64,000 nt of DNA from Rhodopseudomonas pseudopalustris. GTDB lineage: Bacteria; Pseudomonadota; Alphaproteobacteria; Rhizobiales; Xanthobacteraceae. Positions 42,370-51,680 of this stretch are shown piece after piece. The stretch spans positions 124,001 to 188,000 of the forward strand of contig NZ_FODT01000002.1 of the NCBI RefSeq assembly GCF_900110435.1. The letters run 5' to 3'. The first letter of the stretch is position 1. Each line of letters opens with the position of its first letter. The notes below the pieces were generated by a model, which worked only from the letters and a program-made list of their open reading frames with translations, ran no database searches and had not been told where the DNA came from. The position numbers and the translations under genes are program-made.

Positions 42370-44568
42370 ATGCTCACTCATGTAATTTCGCAGCCCGTCG
42401 TCGCCGCGGACGTCGAGCCGACCGCGGAATCGCCGTTCTACATCGCGATGGTCGGGCAGGCGGCGCGTCCGCGAACCGTGCTGAAGCACGACGACACCTT
42501 TCTGGTGATCGATAGTCACGGGGACCTCGGCACGGCCGTCGGCGCCGATGGACTCTTCAATGCCGATACGCGCTATCTCGCCAAGCTGCAGTTGCAGATC
42601 GCCGACGTCCAGCCGCTGCTGCTCGGCTCCAATCTGCGCGACGACAATTCTGCGCTGACCGTCGATCTGACCAATCCGGACATCTATCGTGATGGTCGCC
42701 TGGTCCTGGCGAAGGACCTGCTGCATATCGTGCGCACGATCTTCCTCTGGCGCGGCACGGCGTTTCAGCGGGTCGGCCTGCAGAACCACGGCGACGCCGA
42801 AGCGAGTTTCGACCTGACGCTCGACTTCGATAACGATTTCGCCGATCTGTTCGAGGTTCGCGGCAGCGTGCGCCCACGGCGCGGCGAATTCGTCAGCCGC
42901 AGACTATCGTCGAGCGAAGTCATCTTCGAGTATCGCGGTCTCGACCACGCAACCCGCAGTACAATCGTCACTTTCGATCCGGCGCCGGCGGATTTGAAGG
43001 TCAATCGCGCCGTCTATCAGATCACGCTGGCGCCGCAACAGACGGTTTCGGTGTTCGTCGCCGTGAGCTGCAACAAGCCGGCGGCGCAGAAGCTGCTGCC
43101 GTTCTTCCGCAGCCTGCTCGCGCACCGTCGCGAGATGCGGCAGACGACCTCCGGCGGCACCACCATCGAGACGTCGAACGATATCTTCAACGAAGTGCTG
43201 TGCCAGGCGATGGCCGACCTCAACATTCTGACGACGGAGACGCCGCAAGGTCGCTACCCGTATGCCGGCATTCCCTGGTACTCGACGACGTTCGGACGCG
43301 ACGGACTGATCACCGCGCTGCAGATGCTGTGGATCGATCCGCGCGTCGCGCGCGGCGTGCTGCGCCGGCTCGCAGCCCATCAGGCAACGGCGGTCGATCC
43401 GCTGAACGATGCCGAACCGGGCAAGATCCTGCACGAGATGCGCGGCGGCGAAATGGCGGCGCTGCGCGAGGTGCCGTTTGCGCAGTACTACGGCAGCGTG
43501 GATTCAACGCCGCTGTTCGTGATGCTCGCGGGACTTTATGTCGAGCGCACCGGCGACGATGCGACGTTGAAGGAATTGTGGCCGGCGATCGAGAAGGCGC
43601 TCGGCTGGATCGACGGGCCGGGCGATCCGGATCGCGACGGCTTCGTCGAGTATCAGCGAGCGACCGAGCAGGGCCTGCAGAATCAGGGCTGGAAGGATTC
43701 GTACGACGCGATCTTCCACGCCGACGGCAAGCTCGCCGAGGGTTACATCGCGCTCGCGGAAGTGCAAGGCTATGTGTTCGCCGGCAAGCGGCTTGCAGCG
43801 CTTTGCGCGCGACGGCTGGGGCTGATCGATCGAGCCGATCAGCTCGATAACCAGGCCGAGCGGCTCGCGGCCCAGTTCGAGCGTGCGTTCTGGTGCGAGG
43901 AACTCGGCACCTACGCGCTCGCGCTCGACGGCGAAAAGCGGCCGTGCAAGGTGCGAAGCTCGAATGCCGGGCAATTGCTGTTCACCGGAATCGTCCGGAC
44001 CGATCGGGCGCGGCTGGTCGCGACCGATCTGATGCGGCCGCATTTCTTCTCAGGCTGGGGCATTCGCACCATCGCCTGCGGTGAGCCGCGCTACAATCCG
44101 ATGTCGTATCACAACGGCTCGATCTGGCCCCACGACAACGCTCTGATCGCGCTCGGCCTCGCGCGCTACGGCTTCAAGGCCGCGGTCGAGAATGTTTTCA
44201 AGGGCCTGTTCGACGCCGCGACCTATATGGAGTTGCGTCGGCTGCCGGAATTGTTCTGCGGCTTCCAGCGCGAACGCCGCCGCGGCCCGACGTTATATCC
44301 GGTGGCGTGCGCGCCGCAGGCCTGGGCCAGCGCGACGCCGTTCACATTGCTCGAAGCCGCGCTCGGCGTGCATTTCAACGCCGATCACCGTGAGATCCGG
44401 CTGGTCAATCCGCGGCTGCCGGCGTTCCTCAATATGGTGGTGCTGCGCGATTTGCGGCTCGGTGATTCCAGTGTCGATCTGCGCATTCGGCGGCACGGCG
44501 AGGGTGTCTCGATGGAGGTGTTGCGCACCGATGGGCGGATTCAGGTCTCGATCGTGCTGGCGCGCTGA
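42370..44568 (+). CDS. Amylo-alpha-1,6-glucosidase-like (glycogen debranching type) protein
   Basis: 732 residues. An N-terminal beta-sandwich domain (about 20-245, with HDDTFLVIDSHGD and DGLFNADTRYLAKL) and a C-terminal (alpha/alpha)6 barrel (about 270-730) with GIPWYSTTFGRDGLITALQM, a QGWKDSYDAI block and NGSIWPHDNALIALG. Acidic residues FGRD and WKDS are the likely catalytic region. It is probably cytoplasmic. Substrate could be glycogen branches or a stress-related alpha-glucan. Confidence 0.85.
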   Translation: MLTHVISQPVVAADVEPTAESPFYIAMVGQAARPRTVLKHDDTFLVIDSHGDLGTAVGADGLFNADTRYLAKLQLQIADVQPLLLGSNLRDDNSALTVDLTNPDIYRDGRLVLAKDLLHIVRTIFLWRGTAFQRVGLQNHGDAEASFDLTLDFDNDFADLFEVRGSVRPRRGEFVSRRLSSSEVIFEYRGLDHATRSTIVTFDPAPADLKVNRAVYQITLAPQQTVSVFVAVSCNKPAAQKLLPFFRSLLAHRREMRQTTSGGTTIETSNDIFNEVLCQAMADLNILTTETPQGRYPYAGIPWYSTTFGRDGLITALQMLWIDPRVARGVLRRLAAHQATAVDPLNDAEPGKILHEMRGGEMAALREVPFAQYYGSVDSTPLFVMLAGLYVERTGDDATLKELWPAIEKALGWIDGPGDPDRDGFVEYQRATEQGLQNQGWKDSYDAIFHADGKLAEGYIALAEVQGYVFAGKRLAALCARRLGLIDRADQLDNQAERLAAQFERAFWCEELGTYALALDGEKRPCKVRSSNAGQLLFTGIVRTDRARLVATDLMRPHFFSGWGIRTIACGEPRYNPMSYHNGSIWPHDNALIALGLARYGFKAAVENVFKGLFDAATYMELRRLPELFCGFQRERRRGPTLYPVACAPQAWASATPFTLLEAALGVHFNADHREIRLVNPRLPAFLNMVVLRDLRLGDSSVDLRIRRHGEGVSMEVLRTDGRIQVSIVLAR

Positions 44569-44616
44569 GCCGGACGTCACTCGCTCGATGCGCGGCGCAT
44601 CATCGTGGAGAGGTCG

Positions 44617-45090
44617 ATGCATATCCGGTTCAGTACTGCGTTCGCCATTGTGATGATCACCAGCGTCGGCTCTGCCGCGCTTCGCGCCGATCCGGCGGAG
44701 CCGGACCAATCCGCCGCGGCCGCGAAGGCGGCCCCACCATCGGTGACGGTGATCAGCTCGGACGACGCGCGCGGCGTGCTCGGCCGCGAAGTGCGCAGCG
44801 CCGCCGACGAGGATATGGGCCGCATCGTGGATATCGTGGTCGATAAAGAGGGCAAGCCGCGGGCCGCAATCATCGATTTCGGCGGCTTTCTCGGCGTTGG
44901 CAGCCGCAAGATCGCGGTCGATTGGGCGGCGTTGAAGTTCGGCAAGGTCGCCAAGAAGGAGGACAAGGTCACGCTGGCGTTGACCCGGGATCAGGTCCGC
45001 GCGGCGCCGGAGTACAAGGACGATCAGCTTGTCGTGGTGCTCGGCGCGTCGGGCAAGCTGTCGCCGCTCGAGTTCGGGCCGGAGAAGTAG
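44617..45090 (+). CDS. Exported PRC-barrel domain protein
   Basis: 157 residues from ATG 44617 with GGAGAGG just upstream (a GTG at 44605 is less likely). A signal peptide (about 1-23, ending ALRADP) is followed by a linker rich in Ala and Pro and one PRC-barrel domain (about 45-115) with RGVLGREVRSAADEDMGRIV and IDFGGFLGVGSRKIAV. PRC barrels are small binding modules; exported ones in Rhizobiales are envelope proteins of unknown role. Next to the MFS gene. Confidence 0.8.
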   Translation: MHIRFSTAFAIVMITSVGSAALRADPAEPDQSAAAAKAAPPSVTVISSDDARGVLGREVRSAADEDMGRIVDIVVDKEGKPRAAIIDFGGFLGVGSRKIAVDWAALKFGKVAKKEDKVTLALTRDQVRAAPEYKDDQLVVVLGASGKLSPLEFGPEK

Positions 45091-46408
45091 GCTGAGCGCG
45101 CCACCTCCCGATCGTGGAGCCGGACCCGGTCGGGACGATGACCACGCTTCGTCTCGGGCTGAATCGTCGAACACTCCTGAGCCGGCGCGCGCGCCGTCCC
45201 GGCAGAGCCAGCGCGGACTCGACTGGTTCATCTTCTTCCTCGCCGATGTGCAGACCGGCTTTGGTCCGTTCATCGCGGTGTATCTCACCACCCAGAAATG
45301 GACCCAGGTGGAGATCGGGCTGGTGCTGTCGGTCGGTGGCATCGTCGGCCTGATCGGCCAGATGCCCGGCGGCGCGATCGTCGACGCCGCGCGCGACGAA
45401 CGCCGTGTCGCCGGCGTTGCCGTCGCGGCGATCGGCGTCGCGGCGCTGGCCTATGCGGCGATGCCGATCTTTCCGGTGGTGATGGCGGCCGCGACGCTGC
45501 ACGCCGCGGCGAGCTGTGTGCTCGGGCCCTCGATCGCTGCGATCAGCCTCGGCCTCGTCGGCCGCTACGCGATCGGCGAGCGGCTCGGCCGCAACGCGCG
45601 CTGCGCCTCGCTCGGCAACGGCGTCGCCGCCGCCGTGATGGGGACCGCCGGCTATCTGTTGTCGAGCCGCTCGGTGTTTCTGGTGACGTGCCTGCTGGTG
45701 ATCCCGACGCTGATCGCATTGTCGCGCATCCGGGGACACGAAATCGACTCCGCCCGGGCGCACGGCGCGGAGCGCCGCGACGAGACGCCGGGCTTTCGCG
45801 CCGCTGGTCTCGCGAGCCTGCTGCGGCAGCGGCCGCTGCTGGTGTTCGCCGCCGCGATGCTGACGCTGCAGCTCGCCAACGCCGCGATGCTGCCGCTGAT
45901 GGCGAGCGCGGTCACCACCCGCTCCAGCGACTCCGCGCCGGCGCTGATCGCGTTCTGCATCATTGTTCCGCAAGCGATCGTCGCGCTGTTCTCGCCGACA
46001 GTCGGACGCCTCGCACAGTCGATCGGCCGCAAGCCGCTGCTGTTTGCGGGCTTCGGCGCGCTGGCGATCCGCGGTTTGCTGTTCGCGAGCGTGACCGATC
46101 CATATCTGCTGGTGGCGGTGCAATTGTTCGACGGCATCACCGCCGCGGTGTTCAGCGTGCTGGTGCCGCTGATCATCGCCGATGTCGCGTTCGGCAGCGG
46201 GCATTTCAGCTTTGCGCAGGGCGTCGTCGGCACCGCGAGCGGGATCGGCGCGTCGCTCAGCACCGTGGTGGCCGGCCTCGTCGCAGATAAGTTCGGCAGC
46301 CCGGCCGCCTTCACCGGGCTGGCCGCGGTCGCCGCATTTGGATTCACCGTGGTGTGGCTGCTGATGCCGGAGACGCGGCGGGTCGAGCCAGAGAAGATTC
46401 GAGCGTAA
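45029..46408 (+). CDS. MFS transporter (uncertain start codon)
   Basis: Frame open from TTG 45029; about 12 helices begin near residue 65 (LDWFIFFLADVQTGFGPFIAVYL). It includes the MFS A-like loop GGAIVDAARDERRV, duplicated in the second half (GRLAQSIGRKPLLF). Between the PRC-barrel stop at 45090 and the first helix there is no ATG, GTG or TTG in frame. The start is therefore either TTG 45029 (62-bp overlap, AAGGA nine bases upstream) or CTG 45092 directly after that stop with GGAGAAG before it. Substrate unknown. Confidence 0.82.
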   Translation: MSWCSARRASCRRSSSGRRSRLSAPPPDRGAGPGRDDDHASSRAESSNTPEPARAPSRQSQRGLDWFIFFLADVQTGFGPFIAVYLTTQKWTQVEIGLVLSVGGIVGLIGQMPGGAIVDAARDERRVAGVAVAAIGVAALAYAAMPIFPVVMAAATLHAAASCVLGPSIAAISLGLVGRYAIGERLGRNARCASLGNGVAAAVMGTAGYLLSSRSVFLVTCLLVIPTLIALSRIRGHEIDSARAHGAERRDETPGFRAAGLASLLRQRPLLVFAAAMLTLQLANAAMLPLMASAVTTRSSDSAPALIAFCIIVPQAIVALFSPTVGRLAQSIGRKPLLFAGFGALAIRGLLFASVTDPYLLVAVQLFDGITAAVFSVLVPLIIADVAFGSGHFSFAQGVVGTASGIGASLSTVVAGLVADKFGSPAAFTGLAAVAAFGFTVVWLLMPETRRVEPEKIRA

Positions 46409-46435
46409 CCCCGGTCCTTGCGGGGAGCACAGCGA

Positions 46436-46480
46436 CGAAGCAATCCAGAAGCCCGTTGCCCGGCGCTCTGGATTGCTTCG
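46436..46480. repeat. Intergenic inverted repeat, 14-bp perfect arms
   Basis: CGAAGCAATCCAGA (46436-46449), 17-base loop, TCTGGATTGCTTCG (46467-46480), then CCGGCAATGACG. This matches a common dispersed repeat type of Bradyrhizobiaceae intergenic DNA. Lies between convergent genes; could act as a bidirectional transcription end. Confidence 0.75.
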
Positions 46481-46511
46481 CTTCCCCGGCAATGACGAAA
46501 AGAGAGGGGCC

Positions 46512-46703
46512 TCAGCGCATCAGCTTGCGGATCTGCTCGGCGCAGCGCGACGCCGCGTTCTGGGCGGCGACCAGCGAGGCGAAGGTCCGGCGCTCCAGGC
46601 TGTGGAAATCCTGGTGCGCGGCGTGGAAGCAGAAATTGCGTCCGTCGCGAACGACGATGCCCGCGGTGCGCGAGCTGACTTCAATCACGTAGGCGTCGGA
46701 CAT
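46512..46703 (-). CDS. Small conserved-looking hypothetical protein
   Basis: 63 residues: a beta-rich start (AYVIEVSSRTAGIVVRDGRNF) followed by a phenylalanine/histidine-rich middle and a helical end AAQNAASRCAEQIRKL. The pattern is that of a small Rhizobiales orphan with a single folded beta-alpha module. No clear ribosome site. Six bases downstream of a 30-residue ORF and behind the VOC gene on the same strand. Function unknown. Confidence 0.6.
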   Translation of the reverse strand: MSDAYVIEVSSRTAGIVVRDGRNFCFHAAHQDFHSLERRTFASLVAAQNAASRCAEQIRKLMR

Positions 46704-46709
46704 TTTCAG

Positions 46710-46802
46710 TCACTGGCACAGCCAGCGCTCCCGGAATTCGGGCGTCCCTTGCTGGGCACCCGCACGCTTCAGACCGTCGAGCAAGGACTCGATGGCGCTC
46801 AA
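46710..46802 (-). CDS. Possible very small protein (30 residues)
   Basis: From TTG 46802: SAIESLLDGLKRAGAQQG followed by TPEFRERWLCQ. The composition is that of an amphipathic helix plus a polar end, unlike shadow frames nearby, which are arginine-rich. It sits tightly between the VOC gene (41 bp) and the 63-residue gene (6 bp). Ribosome site is weak. May instead be the end of a decayed longer gene. Low confidence. Confidence 0.3.
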   Translation of the reverse strand: MSAIESLLDGLKRAGAQQGTPEFRERWLCQ

Positions 46803-46843
46803 ACGCGCCTGACCGGGAAAAGTTCCTGAGATGCGCCGCTGGT

Positions 46844-47719
46844 TCAGCGTTGGACGAACACCAGCAGCACGCCGTTCGCCGCGCCCGGCGGCACCACCAG
46901 CCGGTCGCCGAGCGTGACGCCGGCAGCGCCGACGGCCTTTGCGGTCGCGGCGAGGTCGGTCACCGCGATGATCAGCCCGGCGCCGCCGCGCTCCGGCACG
47001 CCGTCCAGCGACACGCCTGGATAATGCTGCGCCAACGTGTCCCGCGCGACGAAGGCGAATTCGGCGCGGTCCGATCCGGACGGCACCACAACGCTGCCGT
47101 CGGGCTCGGAATACTGCTCGCCGTCGATCAGCCGCAGAATGTGCCGGGCATCGCTCTCCGGCCGCGGCGCGGTGATGATCACCCGCACCAGCCCGGCCGC
47201 GGTGTTGGCGTGGCGCAGCAATTCGGGAATCCACACCGTGTCGCGGGTGTGGTGCTGGCATGCGAAAATGCGCAGGCCGGCGGGCGCTTCATTGAGCGGC
47301 CATTGGAAGATGCTGAAGCGTGCTTCGCCTTCGCCGCCGCCCGGCAGTTGCACCGGCCGGCCGAAATCGATCGGGCCGATCGCGGCGAGGCCGAGGTCGC
47401 GCAGTTCGTCGGCGCCCTTGGCGGCGTCGGTGGTGGTGAAGGCGATCCGCTCGATGCCGTCACCGCGTTCGTCGAGGAAGGCGCGGCTCGGCGCGTTGTG
47501 CTCGGTCGGGGTCAGGATGCCGAGCAGCTCGATGTAGTCCTGTCCGAACATGATGGTGTAATTGCCGGAGCCGAGCGCGGCGCTGTGGGTGCCGCGCGGC
47601 GACAGCGTGAAGCCGAGCCGTTGCCAATTGGCCGCGGCGGCATCCAGATCCTTGACCATGATGACGGCGTGATCGATTCCGACGACATATTGCAGTGACA
47701 CGCTGGCTCTACTCCCCAA
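46844..47719 (-). CDS. VOC superfamily (glyoxalase-like) protein
   Basis: 291 residues. An N-terminal vicinal oxygen chelate module with GIDHAVIMVKDLDAAAANWQRLGF (about 14-37) and the metal-site pattern GQDYIELLG (about 58-66), then a second weaker module (about 160-290). His17 and Glu63 are candidate metal ligands. Could be a ring-cleavage, isomerase or resistance enzyme. Transcribed away from the DAO gene; 102 bp between them probably hold both promoters. Confidence 0.8.
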   Translation of the reverse strand: MGSRASVSLQYVVGIDHAVIMVKDLDAAAANWQRLGFTLSPRGTHSAALGSGNYTIMFGQDYIELLGILTPTEHNAPSRAFLDERGDGIERIAFTTTDAAKGADELRDLGLAAIGPIDFGRPVQLPGGGEGEARFSIFQWPLNEAPAGLRIFACQHHTRDTVWIPELLRHANTAAGLVRVIITAPRPESDARHILRLIDGEQYSEPDGSVVVPSGSDRAEFAFVARDTLAQHYPGVSLDGVPERGGAGLIIAVTDLAATAKAVGAAGVTLGDRLVVPPGAANGVLLVFVQR

Positions 47720-47821
47720 AAATCCGGCATATTAGGCTAGCGAGATCGCCGCGCCGCCGCAACCCGATGCGTCGACGGATGGCGATCTGTACGCTGTTGA
47801 ATTGATGGAAGGACTCCCCGC

Positions 47822-49123
47822 ATGAGTGCCGAGGCTCGCTGGCCGGAATCGCTGTGGCACGCGGTGACGCCGCCGGGGCCGGCATTGCCCGAATTGCGCG
47901 GCTCAGAGGCGGCCGACGTGATCGTGATCGGGGCGGGCTTCAGCGGTCTGTCGACCGCGCTGCATCTGCGCGAGGCCGGCGTCGACGTCGCCGTGATCGA
48001 GGCCGCCGAGCCGGGCTGGGGCGCCTCCGGCCGCAACAACGGCCAGGTGATCCCGACGCTGTCGCGGCCGGATCCCGAAGACATCGTCGCCAAGCACGGC
48101 GCCGCCGGCGAGCGGCTGGTCGGGCTGATCCGTGACAGCGCCTCGATCCTGTTCGATGTCGCCAAGCGCCACGCCATCGACGCCGAGCAGGAGCAGAACG
48201 GCTGGGTGCAGCCGGTGCATTCGCCCGGCCGGATCAAGATCGCCGAACGCCGCGTCCGGCAATGGTCGAAATTCGGCGCGCCGGTCGAGTTGCTGTCGCG
48301 TGACCAGACCCGCGAGATGCTCGGCTCCGACGCCTGGTTCGGCGGCTTCTGGAACAGGACCGGCGGCCACATCAATCCGCTCGCATTGGCGCGCGGGCTG
48401 GCGCGCGCCGTGCTGGCGCAGGGCGGGCGTATTTTCGCGCGCTCGCCGGCGCTGAGCATCGAGCGGCGCGGCGATCGCTGGATCGTCAAAACCGCGCAGG
48501 GCGAAATCAGTAGTCGCGCGCTGGTGGTCGCCAGCAACGCCTACACCGGTGAATTCTCGAAAACGCTGGCGCCGTCGCTCGCCGGCGAAGTGATGCCGGT
48601 GCGATCGTGGCAGATGGCGACGCAGCCGCTCGGCGACAATGTGCGCAAGAGCATGATCCCGGGCCGTCAGGCGATGTCCGACACCCATGGCGAGCTGATC
48701 TTCGGCCGCTTCGATGCGCGCAACCGCTTCGTCACCGGCGGCGCGATCATCCGGCCGTTCAATCAGGCCGCGACGCTGAAGGCGCGGGTCGGCAAGCGGC
48801 TGCAAGGTCTGTGGCCGCAGATCGGCGAGGTGAAGTTCGACTATGTCTGGAACGGCTTCATCGGCATGACGACCGACTACCTGCCGCACATCCATCGCCT
48901 CGGTCCCAATGCCTATGGCTGGACCGGCTGCAACGGCCGCGGCGTCGCGCTGTCGATCGCGCTCGGCGACGAGCTGTCGAAGGCGGTGCGCGGTGTGCCC
49001 GACAACGAATTGGCGCTGCCCTTCACCGAGCCGACCCCGATCCCGGCGAACGAACTGCTGCGCCCGTTCGCGCCGCTGATGATGGTGCTGTACCGGCATC
49101 GAGACAGCAAGGAGATCGCGTAG
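47822..49123 (+). CDS. FAD-dependent amine/amino acid oxidoreductase (DAO family)
   Basis: 433 residues. Dinucleotide motif VIVIGAGFSGLSTALHL (about 36-52), then EAAEPGWGASGRNNGQVIPT, where the ASGRN block is typical of the gamma-glutamylputrescine oxidase/PuuB and sarcosine-oxidase-like group. The C-terminal YGWTGCNGRGVALSIALGDEL is the second FAD contact. It oxidises a C-N bond to an imine, producing H2O2 or feeding electrons on. It converges with the oligopeptide importer; an amine or peptide-derived substrate is possible but unproven. Confidence 0.85.
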   Translation: MSAEARWPESLWHAVTPPGPALPELRGSEAADVIVIGAGFSGLSTALHLREAGVDVAVIEAAEPGWGASGRNNGQVIPTLSRPDPEDIVAKHGAAGERLVGLIRDSASILFDVAKRHAIDAEQEQNGWVQPVHSPGRIKIAERRVRQWSKFGAPVELLSRDQTREMLGSDAWFGGFWNRTGGHINPLALARGLARAVLAQGGRIFARSPALSIERRGDRWIVKTAQGEISSRALVVASNAYTGEFSKTLAPSLAGEVMPVRSWQMATQPLGDNVRKSMIPGRQAMSDTHGELIFGRFDARNRFVTGGAIIRPFNQAATLKARVGKRLQGLWPQIGEVKFDYVWNGFIGMTTDYLPHIHRLGPNAYGWTGCNGRGVALSIALGDELSKAVRGVPDNELALPFTEPTPIPANELLRPFAPLMMVLYRHRDSKEIA

Positions 49124-49166
49124 TCGGTCCAGCCTTCTTGTCAAAGGCCTTCGCCTCTCACGCAGC

Positions 49167-49184
49167 GTCATCCTGCAGGATGAC
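49167..49184. repeat. 18-bp perfect palindrome between convergent genes
   Basis: GTCATCCTG directly followed by CAGGATGAC. The half-site TCAGGATGACG also occurs near 11617, so it may be a fragment of a dispersed element. No T-run follows. Confidence 0.6.
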
Positions 49185-49208
49185 GACGGAGTAACAAGTC
49201 GAGAGCGC

Positions 49209-50849
49209 TCAGGCCTCGACCGGCTCGACCGGATGACTCCGCGCCAAATCGCCGCCGGGAATCGAGGCGAGCAGGGCCTGCGTATACGGATGCTGCGGCG
49301 CGTTGAACACCTCGCCGGCGGGGCCATGCTCGACCACTTCGCCGTCCTTCATCACCGCGACGAGATCGCAGATCTGCGCCGCCACGCGCAGATCGTGGGT
49401 GATGAAGACGATCGACAGGCCGAGCCGCTCGCGCAAATCCGCGAGCAGCTTCAGCACCTGCGCCTGCACCGAGACGTCGAGCGCCGACACCGCCTCGTCG
49501 GCGATCAGCACGTCCGGCTTCAGCGCCAGCGCCCGCGCCAGCCCGATCCGCTGCCGCTGGCCGCCGGAGAATTCGTGCGGCAGCCGGTCGCCGGACGCGG
49601 GATCGAGCCCGACCAGCGCGAACAGCTCGCGCGCTTCCCTGATCGCCTGCGCGCGCGGCGTGCCGTGGATGATCGGCCCCTGCGCCACCAGCTCCTCGGC
49701 CTTGTGCCGCGGATTGAGTGAGGCGAACGGGTCCTGAAACACCATCTGCATATGCCGGGTCTCGCGGCGCACCTGCTCGCGCGGCATTGTCGCCCAGTCG
49801 CGGCCCTCGAGCAGGATCGAGCCGCCGTCGGGATCGAGCAGCCGGATGATGCAGCGCGCCAGCGTCGACTTGCCGGAGCCGCTTTCGCCGACGATGCCGA
49901 GCGTGGCGCCGCGCGGCAGCTTCAGCGACACCGACTTCACCGCATGCGTAACGCGCGCGCCGCGGCCGAGAAAGCCGCCGGTGCGGAAGGTCTTGGTGAC
50001 GTCGGCGATGTCGAGGATGGTCTCGGTCGAGATCGGCCGCGGCGGCGGCGCGGTCAGCGGCGGCACCGCCGCGATCAGTTTCCGTGTGTAGGGATGTTGC
50101 GGACGATGCAGCACGGCGTCGGCCGCGCCCTGTTCGACGATGACGCCGCGTTGCATCACCGCGACCCGATCGGCGATTTCGGCGACCACGCCGAAATCAT
50201 GGGTGATGAACAGCACCGCGGTGTTGCGGCGATGCTGCAATTCGCGGATCAGCGTCAGGATCTGCGCCTGCGTGGTGACGTCGAGCGCGGTGGTCGGCTC
50301 GTCGGCGATCAACAATTTAGGGTCGAGCGCCAGCGCCATCGCGATCATCGCGCGCTGGCGCTGGCCGCCCGACAGCTCGTGCGGATAGGCGTCGGCGGTG
50401 CGCGGCGGATCGGGAATCCGGACGTCTTCGAGCAGCGCCAGCACCTTGGCGCGGATCTCCTGCTTCGACAGCCTTGTGTGGATGCGGAACATCTCGCCGA
50501 TCTGGTCGCCGATGCTGCGCAGCGGATTGAGCGCGGTCATCGGCTCCTGGAACACCATCGCGATGCCGGCGCCGCGCACGCTGCGCATCTCCGCTGCGCT
50601 GGCCTGCGCCAGGTCGCGGCCCTCGAACAGCACGCGTCCGCCGTCGAGCGCGACGCCGCCCGGCAACAGCTGCATCACCGCGTTCGCCATGATCGATTTG
50701 CCGGAGCCGGACTCGCCGACCACGCAGAGAATTTCATCGGCGGCGATTGTCAGCGACGCATCGCGCACCGCGTGCGCGCGATCAGCGCCTCCGGGCAGTC
50801 GCACGCTGAGCCGGTCGAGCGTCAGGACGGCGGGCTTGGTCTCCGTCAT
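49209..50849 (-). CDS. Oligopeptide/dipeptide ABC transporter ATP-binding protein, DppD-DppF fusion
   Basis: 546 residues from ATG 50849, which overlaps the permease stop (ATGA). Two complete NBDs. NBD1 (about 9-270): Walker A GESGSGKS, signature LSGGQRQR, Walker [16 protein letters not shown]2 (about 285-540): [29 protein letters not shown]. Each NBD ends in the HPYT motif typical of oligopeptide ATPases. This fused form replaces separate DppD and DppF. The longer upstream frame to 51365 is a shadow of the permease. Confidence 0.9.
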   Translation of the reverse strand: MTETKPAVLTLDRLSVRLPGGADRAHAVRDASLTIAADEILCVVGESGSGKSIMANAVMQLLPGGVALDGGRVLFEGRDLAQASAAEMRSVRGAGIAMVFQEPMTALNPLRSIGDQIGEMFRIHTRLSKQEIRAKVLALLEDVRIPDPPRTADAYPHELSGGQRQRAMIAMALALDPKLLIADEPTTALDVTTQAQILTLIRELQHRRNTAVLFITHDFGVVAEIADRVAVMQRGVIVEQGAADAVLHRPQHPYTRKLIAAVPPLTAPPPRPISTETILDIADVTKTFRTGGFLGRGARVTHAVKSVSLKLPRGATLGIVGESGSGKSTLARCIIRLLDPDGGSILLEGRDWATMPREQVRRETRHMQMVFQDPFASLNPRHKAEELVAQGPIIHGTPRAQAIREARELFALVGLDPASGDRLPHEFSGGQRQRIGLARALALKPDVLIADEAVSALDVSVQAQVLKLLADLRERLGLSIVFITHDLRVAAQICDLVAVMKDGEVVEHGPAGEVFNAPQHPYTQALLASIPGGDLARSHPVEPVEA

Positions 50850-51676
50850 CGTCCCTTCAGCCTCGGATTGAGCGCGTCGTTGAGGCCCTGGCCGACCAGC
50901 GACACCGCCAGCACGGTGATCAGGATCGCGAGACCCGGGATCGCGGCGACGTACCACTGCACGCGCAGCACGTCGCGGCCGAGCCCGATCAGATTGCCCC
51001 ACGATGCGACGTTGGGATCGGACAGTCGCAGAAACGCCAGCGCGCTCTCCAGCAGGATCGCGACCGCCATCACCACGCTGGCATAGACGATCACCGGCGG
51101 CAGCGCGTTGGGCAGGATCTCGCCGAGGATCAGTTGCAAATCCTTCATCCCGAGGGTGCGTCCGGCCTGGACGAATTCGCGGTTGCGCAGCGACAGGAAT
51201 TCGGCGCGGGTCAGCCGCGCCGGCGCCGGCCACGACACGATGCCGACCGCGATCGTCACCGTGGTCAGCGTCGAGCCGAACACCGCGACCAGCACCAGCA
51301 GCAGCACGAAGTTCGGCAGGATCTGGAACGCCTCGGTGATCCGCATCAGCACGGTGTCGATCCATCCGCCGAAATAGCCGGCGAAGGCGCCGATCAGCAC
51401 GCCGATCAGCACCGCGATCGCGGTCGCCGCGCCGCCGATCAAGAGCGCGATCCGTGCGCCGTGGAAAATCTGCGCGGCGATGTCGCGGCCGGAATTGTCG
51501 GTGCCGAGCAGGAAGCGCGGATTCGAGAACGGCCAGATCAGCGGCCGGCCGGCGAGCGACAACGGATCCCGCGGATACAACCAGCCGGCGCTGATCGCCA
51601 TCCCGATCACCAGCAATAGCAAGATCAATCCGACGATGGCGGCGGGGCTGCGGAAATAGCGCTTGATCGCATCCAT
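50846..51676 (-). CDS. dppC: Oligopeptide ABC transporter permease (DppC-like)
   Basis: 276 residues from ATG 51676. N-terminal helix, then the GTDNSGRDIAAQIFHGARIAL block (about 68-90) typical of DppC/OppC and five further helices with the coupling loop EFVQAGRTLGMKDLQLILGEILPN. Starts 4 bp after the DppB gene. Pairs with DppB. Confidence 0.9.
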   Translation of the reverse strand: MDAIKRYFRSPAAIVGLILLLLVIGMAISAGWLYPRDPLSLAGRPLIWPFSNPRFLLGTDNSGRDIAAQIFHGARIALLIGGAATAIAVLIGVLIGAFAGYFGGWIDTVLMRITEAFQILPNFVLLLVLVAVFGSTLTTVTIAVGIVSWPAPARLTRAEFLSLRNREFVQAGRTLGMKDLQLILGEILPNALPPVIVYASVVMAVAILLESALAFLRLSDPNVASWGNLIGLGRDVLRVQWYVAAIPGLAILITVLAVSLVGQGLNDALNPRLKGR

Positions 51677-51680
51677 CGCT

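Noticed and set aside
49209..51365. Extended 718-residue ATPase frame
   Set aside because: The part beyond 50849 is antiparallel-free shadow of the DppC gene; ATG 50849 overlaps the permease stop in the usual ATGA form.
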